A stretch of 64,000 nucleotides of DNA from the NCBI GenBank assembly GCA_964643965.1, contig CAZXVH010000006.1:1-64000 (forward strand). Reading direction: 5' to 3'. The translations under genes were made by a program, and so were the position numbers. Shown here piece after piece: positions 18,076 through 26,421 of this stretch (positions within the stretch are counted from its first letter, which is position 1; the number at the start of each line of letters is the position of its first letter). Source of the DNA: GCA-2746795 sp964643965 (GTDB lineage: Bacteria; Chloroflexota; Anaerolineae; Promineifilales; Promineifilaceae). The notes beneath the pieces were generated by a model that saw nothing but the letters and a program-made list of their open reading frames with translations, was not told the origin of the DNA and did not search any database.

Positions 18076-18185
18076 AGCTTGCATTCCTTGAAACGGGAGG
18101 CGTCAGGCGTAATTCGTGAAAAAACTGACGTCTCCTGCTTTGCGCTGCATTTTTCCTACTGAATTGTAACAAAGGCTCCTATTCT

Positions 18186-18236
18186 GCGGTATATGACCGT
18201 TAAATGCGGTGTGCGACCGTAAAATACGGTACACTA
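18186..18236. promoter_or_regulatory. Repeated TGCGGT/GACCGTWAAA words upstream of a hydrolase gene
   Basis: The 50 bp before the start at 18242 contain TGCGGTATATGACCGTTAAA, TGCGGTGTGCGACCGTAAAA and TACGGTACA. These are near-repeats with a period of about 20 nt, which could be stacked binding sites for a regulator. Nothing further supports this. Confidence 0.35.
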
Positions 18237-18241
18237 TCTTC

Positions 18242-19003
18242 ATGCCTACATTAACCCTTAACCAAGAATCCATTTTCTACGCCCACCATACCAGTTCGCC
18301 AGCCCGCCACAACATCTTGCTGCTGCACGGCGCTGGCGGCAGCCACCTGGTCTGGCCAGCGGCGCTGCGGCGCTTGCCCGACGCCACCGTTTATGCCCTG
18401 GATTTGCCGGGACACGGCCGTTCTACTGGTACTGGCTATGCGCAAATTTCTGAGTATGCGGCCGTCGTCAGCCAATTCATCGAGGCGCTTAAACTAACCG
18501 ATGTGGTGTTGGTGGGCCATTCGATGGGCGGCGCAGTGGCCCAGACCCTTGCTCTGCGCCCACCGCCAGACGTAGCGGCCCTGATTTTGGTGGGAACGGG
18601 CGCCAAACTGCGGGTGGCTCCAGCTATTCTGGCGCAGATTTTGCCGGATTTTGAACAGGCTGTGACTACGATCAACCAGTTTGCCTGGAGCGCGGCCGCC
18701 CCGCCACAGATGGTGGTTCGCGGCCGTGTTCTGCTGGCGCAAACTCCCCCACCTGTTTTGTACAATGATTTCAGCGCTTGCGATCAATTTGATCTTCGCG
18801 ATCAGTTGGCCCATATCACCGCCCCCACCCTGGTCATCGCCGGTTCAGAAGACAAGCTCACGCCGCCCGCCTACGGCCGTTTTCTCGCCGACCATATTCC
18901 CCAGGCCCAATTCAGGCTGCTGGCGGACGCCGGTCATATGATGATGGTGGAGAAACCGGCGGAAACAGCCGCGGCGATAAAGGCTTTTTTAGCGGATTTG
19001 TAA
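18242..19003 (+). CDS. Alpha/beta hydrolase
   Basis: This 253-residue hydrolase of the 3-oxoadipate enol-lactonase/esterase type has HGAGGSHLVW near the oxyanion loop, the nucleophile in VGHSMGGAVAQ, an Asp in VIAGSEDKLTPP and a catalytic His in ADAGHMMMVEKP. The ATG at 18242 gives the normal N-terminus (MPTLTLNQES). It stands alone between a divergent hydantoinase gene and a heptamer repeat. The substrate is unknown. Confidence 0.85.
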   Translation: MPTLTLNQESIFYAHHTSSPARHNILLLHGAGGSHLVWPAALRRLPDATVYALDLPGHGRSTGTGYAQISEYAAVVSQFIEALKLTDVVLVGHSMGGAVAQTLALRPPPDVAALILVGTGAKLRVAPAILAQILPDFEQAVTTINQFAWSAAAPPQMVVRGRVLLAQTPPPVLYNDFSACDQFDLRDQLAHITAPTLVIAGSEDKLTPPAYGRFLADHIPQAQFRLLADAGHMMMVEKPAETAAAIKAFLADL

Positions 19004-19076
19004 GCGGGTGGTGGGTAGCGGGTGGCGGGTGGCAGGTGGCGGGTGGCCGGTGGCGAGTGACGGGTGGCGGGTGGCG
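19004..19076. repeat. Heptanucleotide tandem repeat (GCGGGTG)
   Basis: Ten consecutive 7-nt units close to GCGGGTG (variants GTGGGTA, GCAGGTG, GCCGGTG, GCGAGTG, ACGGGTG) start directly at the hydrolase stop codon. Confidence 0.9.
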
Positions 19077-19083
19077 TTTCTTC

Positions 19084-19112
19084 TTGACAATTTAATCGAT
19101 TCTCGTTAAACT
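19084..19112 (+). promoter_or_regulatory. Sigma-70 type promoter of the ArsR-family gene
   Basis: A consensus -35 TTGACA (19084-19089) is followed after exactly 17 nt by TAAACT (19107-19112) as the -10. The start codon is at 19153. Confidence 0.75.
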
Positions 19113-19139
19113 AAATTGATAATATTCAATTTAGTTTAA
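19106..19139. promoter_or_regulatory. ArsR-type operator, perfect 14-bp inverted repeat
   Basis: TTAAACTAAATTGA and TCAATTTAGTTTAA are perfect inverted copies 6 nt apart. They overlap the -10 box and the expected transcription start of the ArsR gene. This is the usual layout for autorepression by the ArsR protein. Confidence 0.75.
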
Positions 19140-19152
19140 TGAGGCAATAAAA

Positions 19153-19731
19153 ATGAATGAAGAAAGCCCTTATGTCGAAGAATTGTTGGCGTTTTTCAAG
19201 GCGCTGTCCAATGCCAATCGACTTAAAATAGTAGCGCTGTTGGCGCAGGAGTCGTTGTCGGTGGAAGAAATGGCGGAAATATTAGACCTGAGTTCGTCTA
19301 CGGTCTCCCACCATTTAGCCAAACTGGCAAAGGTGGGGCTGGTGAATGCCCGGCCGGAAAGTTACTACAGCGTCTACTACCTGGAGTTGAGCGCCCTGAA
19401 CGAGATGGCCCACCGCCTGCTGGCTGATGACATGCTGCCCACCGTGGCCGAAGATGTAGATGTGGACGCCTATGATCGCAAGGTGCTGGAGACGTTTATG
19501 GATGAAAACGGCCGTATCACCGCCTTCCCCGTCCAGCAAAAGAAAGAAGAGGCGCTTTTGCGCCATGTTGTCAAGATATTTGAAACAGGGAAACGGTACC
19601 GCGAGAAAGACGTGAATGTCATGCTGGCCGATTTCAATGAAGATACCGCTTATTTGCGACGCGCTTTGGTGGAATCTGGATATATGAAGCGGGAGGGCGG
19701 TGGCGGCGCCTATTGGCGCGTGGCGCCATAG
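19153..19731 (+). CDS. ArsR-family regulator with DUF2087 C-terminal domain
   Basis: This 192-residue protein has an ArsR winged helix at residues 1-85 (FFKALSNANRLKIVALL, then DLSSSTVSHHLAKLAKVGLV) and a DUF2087 domain at about residues 105-190 (ENGRITAFPVQQKKEEALL, REKDVNVMLADFNEDTAYL, GYMKREGGGGAYWRV). No Cys metal site of the classic ArsR type is visible, so the signal is unlikely to be arsenite. A consensus promoter and a perfect palindrome lie directly upstream, suggesting autoregulation. Confidence 0.88.
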   Translation: MNEESPYVEELLAFFKALSNANRLKIVALLAQESLSVEEMAEILDLSSSTVSHHLAKLAKVGLVNARPESYYSVYYLELSALNEMAHRLLADDMLPTVAEDVDVDAYDRKVLETFMDENGRITAFPVQQKKEEALLRHVVKIFETGKRYREKDVNVMLADFNEDTAYLRRALVESGYMKREGGGGAYWRVAP

Positions 19732-19919
19732 CGTGGCGTCATAACATAGCGCCATAAGCCATAAGTAGAGGGGGGCCGGCAGGGGTATGGCCTTTGTCAC
19801 GAAGAAAAGCCTTTGCTCCTGCCTGCCTCGCCCTTGAGCTAACAGCTCTATCCTCTTGTTCATTCCCCCCAATCCGTTAAACTTACGCCACAAAATAATC
19901 CCACTCCAGGAACCTTCTT

Positions 19920-21602
19920 ATGATGCGTCACTGTTTTAGCTTGTTTTTTGTTTTTGTTTTGTTGACGGCTTGCCAAACGGCCGTTTCTCCCACGCCCATC
20001 CCGCCCACCATAGCCTCCACGACAGAACCGGTTGTCACCGTAACGGCCGTTCCCCCCACGCAAACACCGCCACCCACCGCCACCCTCCTGCCCACGCCCA
20101 CCGCCACACCAACTCCCATAACAGTTGGCTTTGACGGGGTTGTGCCTGCTGAAATGAAAACGGCCGTTGCCACCCTCATCCAAGCACACCCAGACCAGTT
20201 TATCTTAGCCGAGACAGATGCAGACGTGTGGCTGACGGTAGGGCAAAATGGCGCCCTAGGCGAATGGGTTTTTGCCGTCGCCGCGCCCTTTCCCACCTTT
20301 GCTGACGATATTTCGCTGGCCGAGGTGCAAGCGGCGTGGCAGAATGGCGAACTAGTTTTAACAGCGGAAATGGACGCCATTTTACGCGGCTGGTGGGGCG
20401 AACCGGCAGTCGGAGCGACGATTGTAGCGCCAGAAGCATTGATCGATACCTTGTGGCGCACACAAACCAGTTATGAGGCGCCTGTCTTGACGATTCTGCC
20501 TTTTGAACAACTCGACCCGCGTTTGAAAGTATTGGCGGTCGATGGCAACTCACCCATTTCAGTTTTTTATGACCCGGTTAGTTATGGTTTGAAGTTGCAT
20601 TTTGGCTGGATGGGGGAGGAAGCAGGTATTACCCAACTAGAAGCCCTCTGGACAGAGCCACTAACCAATCGCCACGATGAACTGTTGACCCATTTAACCA
20701 TGACAGGACCGTCGGGCTTGAGCCGCGCTGTGGCCGACCGCATGGAAAAGTACGGCTACCAGTATCCGGGTGAAGAGATTGCGCCGATCATGCAAGCGGC
20801 CGATATTGCCCACATGAGCCATGAAAACGCCTTCGCCCCCGATTGTCCCGATCCCACGCCCACCGGCGGCACCACCTTTTGCGCCCAGCCCAAAACCATC
20901 GAACTGATGACCTGGCTGGGGGTGGATGTGGTGGAGTTGACGGGCAATCATTTGAACGATTGGGGCAGACACAACCTGCTGTTTACACTTGATTTGTATG
21001 AGGAAAAGGGCATTGCTGGGTATGGTGGCGGCCGTAATTTGGAAGAGGCGCGGCAGCCATTACTGATTGAACACAATGGCAACAAAATCGCCTTTGTGGG
21101 CTGCAATCCGGTGGGGCCGTGGGGCGTCTGGGCGCAAGAAGATCAACCCGGGGCGCTGCCCTGTGATGATTATAGTTTTAGCATTGCTCAAATCCAGGAG
21201 TTGGCGGCGCAAGGCTATGTGGTGGTTGGCTCGATTCAGTTTCTCGAACATTTTCAATATAATGTCTATCAACCCCAGCGGGATGCGTTTATGGACTTTG
21301 CCCGCGCAGGTGCGTCGATTGTACATGGGGCGCACGGCCATCACCCCATGGGTTTTGCCTTCAGCGGCGATCATTTTGTGCATTACGGCACGGGCAATAC
21401 CTTTGCCGACCAGATGTTTAGCCTCGGTACGCGGCAGATGTTTGTGGATACGTATGTGATTTATAACGGCCGTTTGCTGAGCACCGAGCTATGGACAGGC
21501 ATGATCGAAGATTACGCCCGCCCGCGCCAGATGACGGCAGAGGAGCGCATCCAACTGCTGCAAGCTGTGTTTGATGGCAGTGATTTTTCATTGGGGAAAT
21601 AG
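19920..21602 (+). CDS. CapA-family lipoprotein (poly-gamma-glutamate synthesis-like phosphoesterase)
   Basis: This 560-residue exported lipoprotein has a leader ending VLLTACQ, a Thr/Pro-rich linker of about 50 residues, a middle region of roughly 230 residues without a clear family, and a C-terminal CapA metallophosphoesterase-like domain. The latter is seen in DIAHMSHENAFAP, VVELTGNHLNDWG, IAFVGCNPVG and VHGAHGHHPMGF. CapA proteins are tied to poly-gamma-glutamate capsule formation, but partner genes (capB, capC) are absent, so its role here is open. Three AACGGCCGTT copies fall in the first 250 bp, read as TAV in the linker. Confidence 0.82.
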   Translation: MMRHCFSLFFVFVLLTACQTAVSPTPIPPTIASTTEPVVTVTAVPPTQTPPPTATLLPTPTATPTPITVGFDGVVPAEMKTAVATLIQAHPDQFILAETDADVWLTVGQNGALGEWVFAVAAPFPTFADDISLAEVQAAWQNGELVLTAEMDAILRGWWGEPAVGATIVAPEALIDTLWRTQTSYEAPVLTILPFEQLDPRLKVLAVDGNSPISVFYDPVSYGLKLHFGWMGEEAGITQLEALWTEPLTNRHDELLTHLTMTGPSGLSRAVADRMEKYGYQYPGEEIAPIMQAADIAHMSHENAFAPDCPDPTPTGGTTFCAQPKTIELMTWLGVDVVELTGNHLNDWGRHNLLFTLDLYEEKGIAGYGGGRNLEEARQPLLIEHNGNKIAFVGCNPVGPWGVWAQEDQPGALPCDDYSFSIAQIQELAAQGYVVVGSIQFLEHFQYNVYQPQRDAFMDFARAGASIVHGAHGHHPMGFAFSGDHFVHYGTGNTFADQMFSLGTRQMFVDTYVIYNGRLLSTELWTGMIEDYARPRQMTAEERIQLLQAVFDGSDFSLGK

Positions 21603-21701
21603 CGTTTAGGGCTAACGATTAAATAAAATGAGCATTTCATCGTTAGCCTTCAGGAACGGTAAGGAAACAACTTCGTTGTCTTATTTGTTTTCCGTTCCTT
21701 A

Positions 21702-22097
21702 TCACACCGCTGCTGCATTTCGATCTGAAAGCGGGGCCAATTTTGTGCGACCATAAGCAATAAAAGCCATGATGGCGATAAGAATTAAATTCGTAACAAC
21801 ATTCTGGATTTCCCCGCGCATCACATGATAAATCACAGCGCCAACCATTACCAACGCCAGACCTGTCGCAGCTAATGGCACAAGGCGCGTTTGAATGCGG
21901 AAAATGCCGGGCAGGATCAATCCCAATCCACCGAGAATTTCAACCGTACCGCTGAACCAATGCAGCCAAGGCGACAAATCATACATCCAGACCATTGGCG
22001 CCGGCAGACCTGGGGGGACAATAAAGTGTATGACGCCAATTACAAAAAAGTAAAGACCAAATAAAATTTGTAATATCCATAAAGCGATGTTCATCAA
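21702..22097 (-). CDS. DoxX-family membrane protein
   Basis: This 131-residue protein has four hydrophobic segments. The start (MNIALWILQILFGLYFFVIG), the middle SGTVEILGGLGLILPGI and the end IALWIL/LILIAIMAFIAYGRTK-type helices fit the DoxX/DoxD family, whose members are small quinone- or stress-linked membrane proteins of uncertain role. A ribosome-binding site GGAGG lies before the ATG. TTGACA (22170-22165 on this strand) with 17-nt spacing to CACTAT may be its promoter. Confidence 0.82.
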   Translation of the reverse strand: MMNIALWILQILFGLYFFVIGVIHFIVPPGLPAPMVWMYDLSPWLHWFSGTVEILGGLGLILPGIFRIQTRLVPLAATGLALVMVGAVIYHVMRGEIQNVVTNLILIAIMAFIAYGRTKLAPLSDRNAAAV

Positions 22098-22458
22098 TTT
22101 TCCTCCGATTTTAAATAGATTTTCAAGAAACTAATAATCAAATAGTGCCTGTTTTCTGAACTTCTGTCAAATTTATATTTTTCTGGGCGTACGCAGAAAT
22201 CGTTGACGTGAGACGAGGACTGAGTTTGTCGAAGTCCGGGGCAATTTGTGGAGGGTAGGTTTCGTTTCGTACGCAAACGGCCGTTGCCCACACCTTCACC
22301 CATCACCCCCGCCTCCATACCACCCAGGCTATTCCTGACGCCATCCTCCTGGCAGTGGGACAACGTTCGTGATGCGTGGCAGCTACACCCAACACCTTTT
22401 CCTCCCTTGATCTAATTCCAAAATTTGTTACGATTGTGTCCATACAAACGATACAATC
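22098..22458. other. Divergent intergenic region with repeat words
   Basis: These 361 bp between the doxX-like and GntR-type genes hold no supported gene. They contain one AACGGCCGTT (about 22276), a dispersed word GACTGAGTTTGTCGAAGTCC (22218-22237) and, next to the GntR start, ATTGT...ACAAT halves (22432-22456) that could be an operator. Confidence 0.5.
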
Positions 22459-23616
22459 ATGACCCGAACCAAAACCCATCTCTACCAGGAAATCGCCGCC
22501 GCCCTGCGGCAGCAAATTGTCACCGGTGAATTCGCGCCAGGAGACAAATTGCCTTCTGTGCGCGAAACGGGCGCCCAATGGGGCTGTACGCCCGGCACGG
22601 TCAACCGCGCTTACGGCCTCCTGGCAGACGAGGGCCTGGTCAGCGGTCATCGGGGCAGCGGCACCAGAGTGACAACACCGCCTGTGAAAGCAGAACGGCC
22701 GTCCTGGCAGTGGGCGACGCTCATTAACAAAGCCGAACAATATTTATTAGAAGCGCTGCGCACCGGTCACTCCCCCGCCCAGGCTGACGCCGCCTTGGCG
22801 GTGGCTATTGCCCGCTGGCATACGCTGCAAAAAGATGGGGTAGCGGAAGATACGTTCACTTCGACAGGCTCAGTGGACGCATCTTCCGCTACTATTCTCC
22901 GTTTTGCCGGCAGCAACGATCTGCTCATTGAATTTGTGGCCCGGCTCTGGCAAGAGATGATGCCGGAAATTCAACTTCATGTCGATTACGTGGGCAGCCT
23001 GGGCGGTCTCATGGCCCTGGCTCAACACGAGGCAGATATCGCCGGCATCCACCTCTGGGATGGCGAAAGTCAGCAGTACAACCACCCCTTTGTGCGCCGT
23101 ATCTTGCCCGGCCGCTCTGTGATTTTGCTGGGGTTGGCCCTCCGTGCCCTGGGACTGGTTGTACTGGCGGGCAACCCTCAGCAAATCACCGGACTGTCTG
23201 ATTTAACCCGGCCAACCGTGCGCTTTATCAACCGCCAATCCGGGGCCGGTACGCGGGTTTGGCTGGATAGAAAGCTGCAAGAAGCCGGGATTGATCCGGC
23301 CGACATCAATGGCTACGCGCAGGAGACAAAAACACATTTGCAAGTGGCGCAAGCCATCGCCGAAGGCAAGGCAGATGTGGGGCTGGCCATTCAAGCGGCC
23401 GGCGCTGCCTACGGCCTGGACTTTATCCCCCTGACCCAGGAGCGTTATGACCTGGTGATTCCCGCCGAATTATGGCAGACGCCAGCCTTACAAACCCTGG
23501 TTGAACTCATCCACTCTGATCGGTTTAGAGAAGCCGTTGCCGCGCTCGAGGGCTACGAGCCAGTAGGTGACTCCGCTGACAATTTAGCAGAAACGGCCGT
23601 TCTCACGATCACCTAG
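22459..23616 (+). CDS. GntR-type HTH fused to a periplasmic-binding-protein-like domain
   Basis: This 385-residue cytoplasmic regulator has a GntR winged helix at residues 1-75 (IAAALRQQIVTGEFAPGDKL, then WGCTPGTVNRAYGLLADEGL). Residues 145-370 resemble a molybdate/tungstate-type substrate-binding protein (FAGSNDLLIEFVARLW, DIAGIHLWDGES, FINRQSGAGTRVWLD, EGKADVGLAI). Such PBP-like fusions sense the transported ligand directly. It lies 130 bp upstream of tupBCA on the same strand, so tungstate (or molybdate) sensing is likely. The inter-domain linker is partly encoded by the dispersed word CACTTCGACAGGCTCAGTG. Confidence 0.85.
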   Translation: MTRTKTHLYQEIAAALRQQIVTGEFAPGDKLPSVRETGAQWGCTPGTVNRAYGLLADEGLVSGHRGSGTRVTTPPVKAERPSWQWATLINKAEQYLLEALRTGHSPAQADAALAVAIARWHTLQKDGVAEDTFTSTGSVDASSATILRFAGSNDLLIEFVARLWQEMMPEIQLHVDYVGSLGGLMALAQHEADIAGIHLWDGESQQYNHPFVRRILPGRSVILLGLALRALGLVVLAGNPQQITGLSDLTRPTVRFINRQSGAGTRVWLDRKLQEAGIDPADINGYAQETKTHLQVAQAIAEGKADVGLAIQAAGAAYGLDFIPLTQERYDLVIPAELWQTPALQTLVELIHSDRFREAVAALEGYEPVGDSADNLAETAVLTIT

Positions 23617-23660
23617 TTCCAGCCGGCCGGAAGCGGGCAACTTCCGGCCGGCTCTCTTTT

Positions 23661-23752
23661 CAGTAAACAGTGAACAGTAAGCAGTGAACAGTGAACAGTG
23701 AACAGTGAACAGTAAACAGTGAACAGTAAACAGTGAGTAGTAAACAGTGAAC
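23661..23752. repeat. Heptanucleotide tandem repeat (CAGTGAA/CAGTAAA)
   Basis: Thirteen 7-nt units, alternating CAGTGAA and CAGTAAA with few changes, run up to the tupB region. The reverse complement (TTCACTG) is the unit of the repeats at 31591-31642 and 43096-43155. Confidence 0.92.
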
Positions 23753-24601
23753 CAACAATGGCCACCCGGCCACCCGACTACTCGACTACTCGACTACTCG
23801 ACTACCCGGCCACCCGACTACTCGACTACTCGACTACTCGACTACTCGACTACCCGACTACCCGACTACTCGACTGCCCCGGAGGCCACCATCGACACCC
23901 TGCTTCAAGGGCTTTCCCAAGCCATTCACTTAATTTTTAGCGGCAATGAAAAACTGGCCGAAATCGTCTGGCTTTCTTTGAGAGTTTCTGGACTGGCTCT
24001 GCTTATCAGCACCGTCATCGGTATTCCCATTGGTGTGCTGCTGGGGCTGGCTCGTTTTTTTGGACGGCAGGTAGCAGTGGCGCTCACCTATACGGGCATG
24101 GGTTTTCCGCCAGTTGTTATTGGCCTGGTGGTCTATTTGCTGCTTTCACGCAATGGTATTTTGGGGCAGGCAAATTTGCCCTTTATTCCGCATCTGTTTA
24201 CCCCTGGCGCCATGATCTTCGCGCAGTCCATTATTGCCATTCCGTTGGTGGCCGGTTTTACCATGGCGGCGGTGCTGGCGGTGGATGTCCAGCTTATCCA
24301 GCAAATCCGTTCTTTGGGGGCGACGCCGTGGCAAACGGCCGTTACCGTTTTAGCCGAAGCACGGGTAGGCGTCATCATTGCGGTAGTGGCTGCCTTTGGC
24401 CGCATCATCGCCGAAGTGGGCGCAGTCATGCTGGTGGGCGGCAACATCGAAGGGCGCACACGGGTACTCACCACCGCCATCGTCCTGGAGACGGGCAAAG
24501 GCAATTTCGAGCTGGCCATCGCTCTGGGCATCGTCCTGCTCAGTCTGGCCTTTGTGGTCAATATTGTGATGCTGCGTTTGCAAGGACGGCAAGAAGGATA
24601 A
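23747..24601 (+). CDS. tupB: Tungstate ABC transporter permease TupB
   Basis: This membrane subunit of a tungstate (or molybdate) importer shows the binding-protein-dependent permease fold. IVWLSLRVSGLALLISTVIG opens the first helix, and the loop QQIRSLGATPWQTAVTVLAE carries the EAA-like contact with the ATPase, followed by AFGRIIAEVGAVMLVGGNIE, typical of TupB. The start is unclear. The open frame begins at a GTG (23747), and its first 45 codons are made by an 8-nt tandem repeat (DYSTTRLL repeated), which is foreign to the family. No ATG lies between the repeat and the conserved part, so a rare start or a lost start is possible. Confidence 0.85.
   Translation: MNQQWPPGHPTTRLLDYSTTRPPDYSTTRLLDYSTTRLPDYSTAPEATIDTLLQGLSQAIHLIFSGNEKLAEIVWLSLRVSGLALLISTVIGIPIGVLLGLARFFGRQVAVALTYTGMGFPPVVIGLVVYLLLSRNGILGQANLPFIPHLFTPGAMIFAQSIIAIPLVAGFTMAAVLAVDVQLIQQIRSLGATPWQTAVTVLAEARVGVIIAVVAAFGRIIAEVGAVMLVGGNIEGRTRVLTTAIVLETGKGNFELAIALGIVLLSLAFVVNIVMLRLQGRQEG
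23764..23878. repeat. Octanucleotide tandem repeat (CTACTCGA) inside the start of tupB
   Basis: About 13 units of 8 nt, mostly CTACTCGA with CTACCCGA and CCGGCCAC-type variants, are read in the tupB frame as repeated DYSTTRLL. Because 8 is not a multiple of 3, a change in copy number would shift the reading frame. Confidence 0.88.
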
Positions 24602-24608
24602 AGGCTGA

Positions 24609-25370
24609 ATGATGAGCGATGAATCACGCGCCACGCCTCACACCTCCCCCTTGTATCAATTGGAAGGGATCAAGCAAGTGTATAACGGCCGTTCTGTCCT
24701 GGAAATCGACGAGTTAACCATCCACAGCGGCGAGATTTTGGCGTTGGTGGGACCGAGCGGCGTAGGCAAAAGCACCTTGCTGCGCCTGCTTAACTTTTTA
24801 GAGCCACCCACCCAGGGAACCGTCACCTTTCGCGGCCATCCCTTTGATGGCCGGCAGGAGATGCCTCTCACCAATCGGCGGCGCGTCACCACGGTGTTTC
24901 AACGGCCGTTTCTGCTCAATCGTTCCGTGGAAGCCAATGTTAAATATGGGCTGAAGCTGCGCGGGCAGCGGGATGGCAAGCTGCAAGTCGAACAGGCCCT
25001 CAAGCAAGTGGGGCTGCTCGATTTGGCCGAGCAAAAAGCCAAAACCCTCTCCGGCGGCGAGGCGCAGCGCGTGGCGTTGGCCCGCGCCATCGTCATTCAG
25101 CCAGAAGTGCTGCTGCTGGATGAACCCACCGCCAACCTTGACCCCGCCAATGTGGCCCTGATCGAAGAGATTGTGCGTAACTTGAATCAACAACAATCGA
25201 CGACCATGGCGCTGGTGACGCACAACATCTTTCAAGCCAAACGGCTGGCCCACCGCGTCGCCTTCCTGCTCGAAGGCAAAATCGTAGAAACGGCCGACAG
25301 CCATACGTTTTTCACGTCGCCCCAAGACCCGCGCACAGCGGCCTTTGTGGGTGGCGAGATGGTTTATTGA
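24609..25370 (+). CDS. tupC: Tungstate ABC transporter ATP-binding protein TupC
   Basis: This 253-residue ATPase has Walker A GPSGVGKSTLLRLLNFLEPP, signature LSGGEAQRVALARAI, Walker B VLLLDEPTANLDP and the H-loop in LVTHNIFQAKRLA. It follows tupB after 7 bp. The ATG at 24609 or the adjacent one at 24612 may be used. It contains two AACGGCCGTT copies, read as NGR and RPF. The family also includes phosphate and molybdate importers; the TupA neighbour decides the call. Confidence 0.9.
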   Translation: MMSDESRATPHTSPLYQLEGIKQVYNGRSVLEIDELTIHSGEILALVGPSGVGKSTLLRLLNFLEPPTQGTVTFRGHPFDGRQEMPLTNRRRVTTVFQRPFLLNRSVEANVKYGLKLRGQRDGKLQVEQALKQVGLLDLAEQKAKTLSGGEAQRVALARAIVIQPEVLLLDEPTANLDPANVALIEEIVRNLNQQQSTTMALVTHNIFQAKRLAHRVAFLLEGKIVETADSHTFFTSPQDPRTAAFVGGEMVY

Positions 25371-25401
25371 AGCAAGTGGCGAGTGGTGGGCGGCAAGTTT
25401 A
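25371..25401. repeat. Short heptamer repeat (GCAAGTG/GCGAGTG)
   Basis: Four degenerate 7-nt units (GCAAGTG, GCGAGTG, GTGGGCG, GCAAGTT) follow the tupC stop, in the same family as 6031-6081 and 19004-19076. Confidence 0.55.
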
Positions 25402-25446
25402 CTCGCCATTCCCCACTGGCTGCTGGCAACTTAAAAGAGGAGAATC

Positions 25447-26415
25447 ATGAAAATTTGGAAATTAATGTTCATCGCATTATTGGCAATAGCGCTGCTGGCG
25501 GGCTGTGGCAGTGCGGCAGAAGGAGTTGTGACGGAGCCGGAAGCAGCCCAGCCAACCGCAGCAGTCGAGGACCCGGCCTCTGAGTCTGTCGAAGAGGCGC
25601 CTGTCGAACCGGTCTCTGAGCCTGTCCAAGAGGCGCCTGTCGCAGAGAGCAGCAATCTCATTTTGGCCACCACCACCAGCACCGAAAACTCCGGTCTGTT
25701 GGCTTACCTGCTGCCCTTTTTCAAGGAAGAATCAGGCGTGGGTGTCGATGTCATCGCGGTAGGCACCGGGCAGGCATTGCAGTTGGGCGAAGATGGCAAC
25801 GCCGACGTGCTGCTGGTTCATGCCCGCGCCCAAGAAGACGCCTTCATGGACGCCGGGGATGGCAGCCGCCGCGAAGACGTGATGTACAACGACTTCATTA
25901 TTCTCGGCCCGGGCGGTGATCCGGCCGGCATTCGCGGTCTCACCGACGCGGCAAAGGCGTTTGAGATGATTGCCGCCGGCAGCGGCGACTTCGTTTTTGT
26001 CTCACGCGGCGACGATTCTGGCACCCATACCAAGGAGCTGGCCATCTGGGAAGCGGCCAGTATCGAACCGGCCGGTGATTGGTACGTCTCGGCGGGGCAA
26101 GGCATGGGCGCGGTGCTGACGATGGCCGACGAACGCCAGGCCTACACCCTCAGCGACCGCGCCACCTACCTGGCGCGTACCCTGGAGGGTACAGACCTGG
26201 AAATTTTGGTCGAAGGTGACTCCGTTCTCTTTAACCCCTACGGCGTCATCGCCGTCAACCCGGAGAAGGGCACACACATCAAGGCAGCGCTGGCAAATCA
26301 GTTCATCGACTGGCTGATTTCTGTGCCCACCCAGGAAAAAATCGCTGAGTTTGGCGTGACTGAGTTTGGCGCGTCGCTGTTTATTCCTGATTCGGAAGCG
26401 TGGCGTAGTCAGTAA
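25447..26415 (+). CDS. tupA: Tungstate-binding lipoprotein TupA
   Basis: This 322-residue extracytoplasmic binding protein captures tungstate for TupBC. The leader ends IALLAGCG (lipobox), followed by a 45-residue acidic/Pro linker. The mature domain begins NLILATTTSTENSGLLAYLL; the TTTS motif is the oxyanion contact that marks TupA. VGTGQALQLGEDGNADVLLV, YNDFIILGP and SRGDDSGTHTKEL follow. The ATG at 25447 has AAAGAGGAG upstream. Part of the linker (SESVEEAPVEPVSEPVQEAP) is encoded by two tandem copies of a dispersed CTGAGCCTGTCGAAG-type word. Confidence 0.93.
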   Translation: MKIWKLMFIALLAIALLAGCGSAAEGVVTEPEAAQPTAAVEDPASESVEEAPVEPVSEPVQEAPVAESSNLILATTTSTENSGLLAYLLPFFKEESGVGVDVIAVGTGQALQLGEDGNADVLLVHARAQEDAFMDAGDGSRREDVMYNDFIILGPGGDPAGIRGLTDAAKAFEMIAAGSGDFVFVSRGDDSGTHTKELAIWEAASIEPAGDWYVSAGQGMGAVLTMADERQAYTLSDRATYLARTLEGTDLEILVEGDSVLFNPYGVIAVNPEKGTHIKAALANQFIDWLISVPTQEKIAEFGVTEFGASLFIPDSEAWRSQ

Positions 26416-26421
26416 AGCATG

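Noticed and set aside
23661..23878. CRISPR array
   Set aside because: The repeats are 7-8 nt direct tandem units without spacers of uniform length, and no cas gene lies nearby.
23759..23940. Separate 60-codon gene MATRPPDYS...
   Set aside because: It is the octamer repeat read in another frame and ends in sequence that codes for tupB in the main frame.
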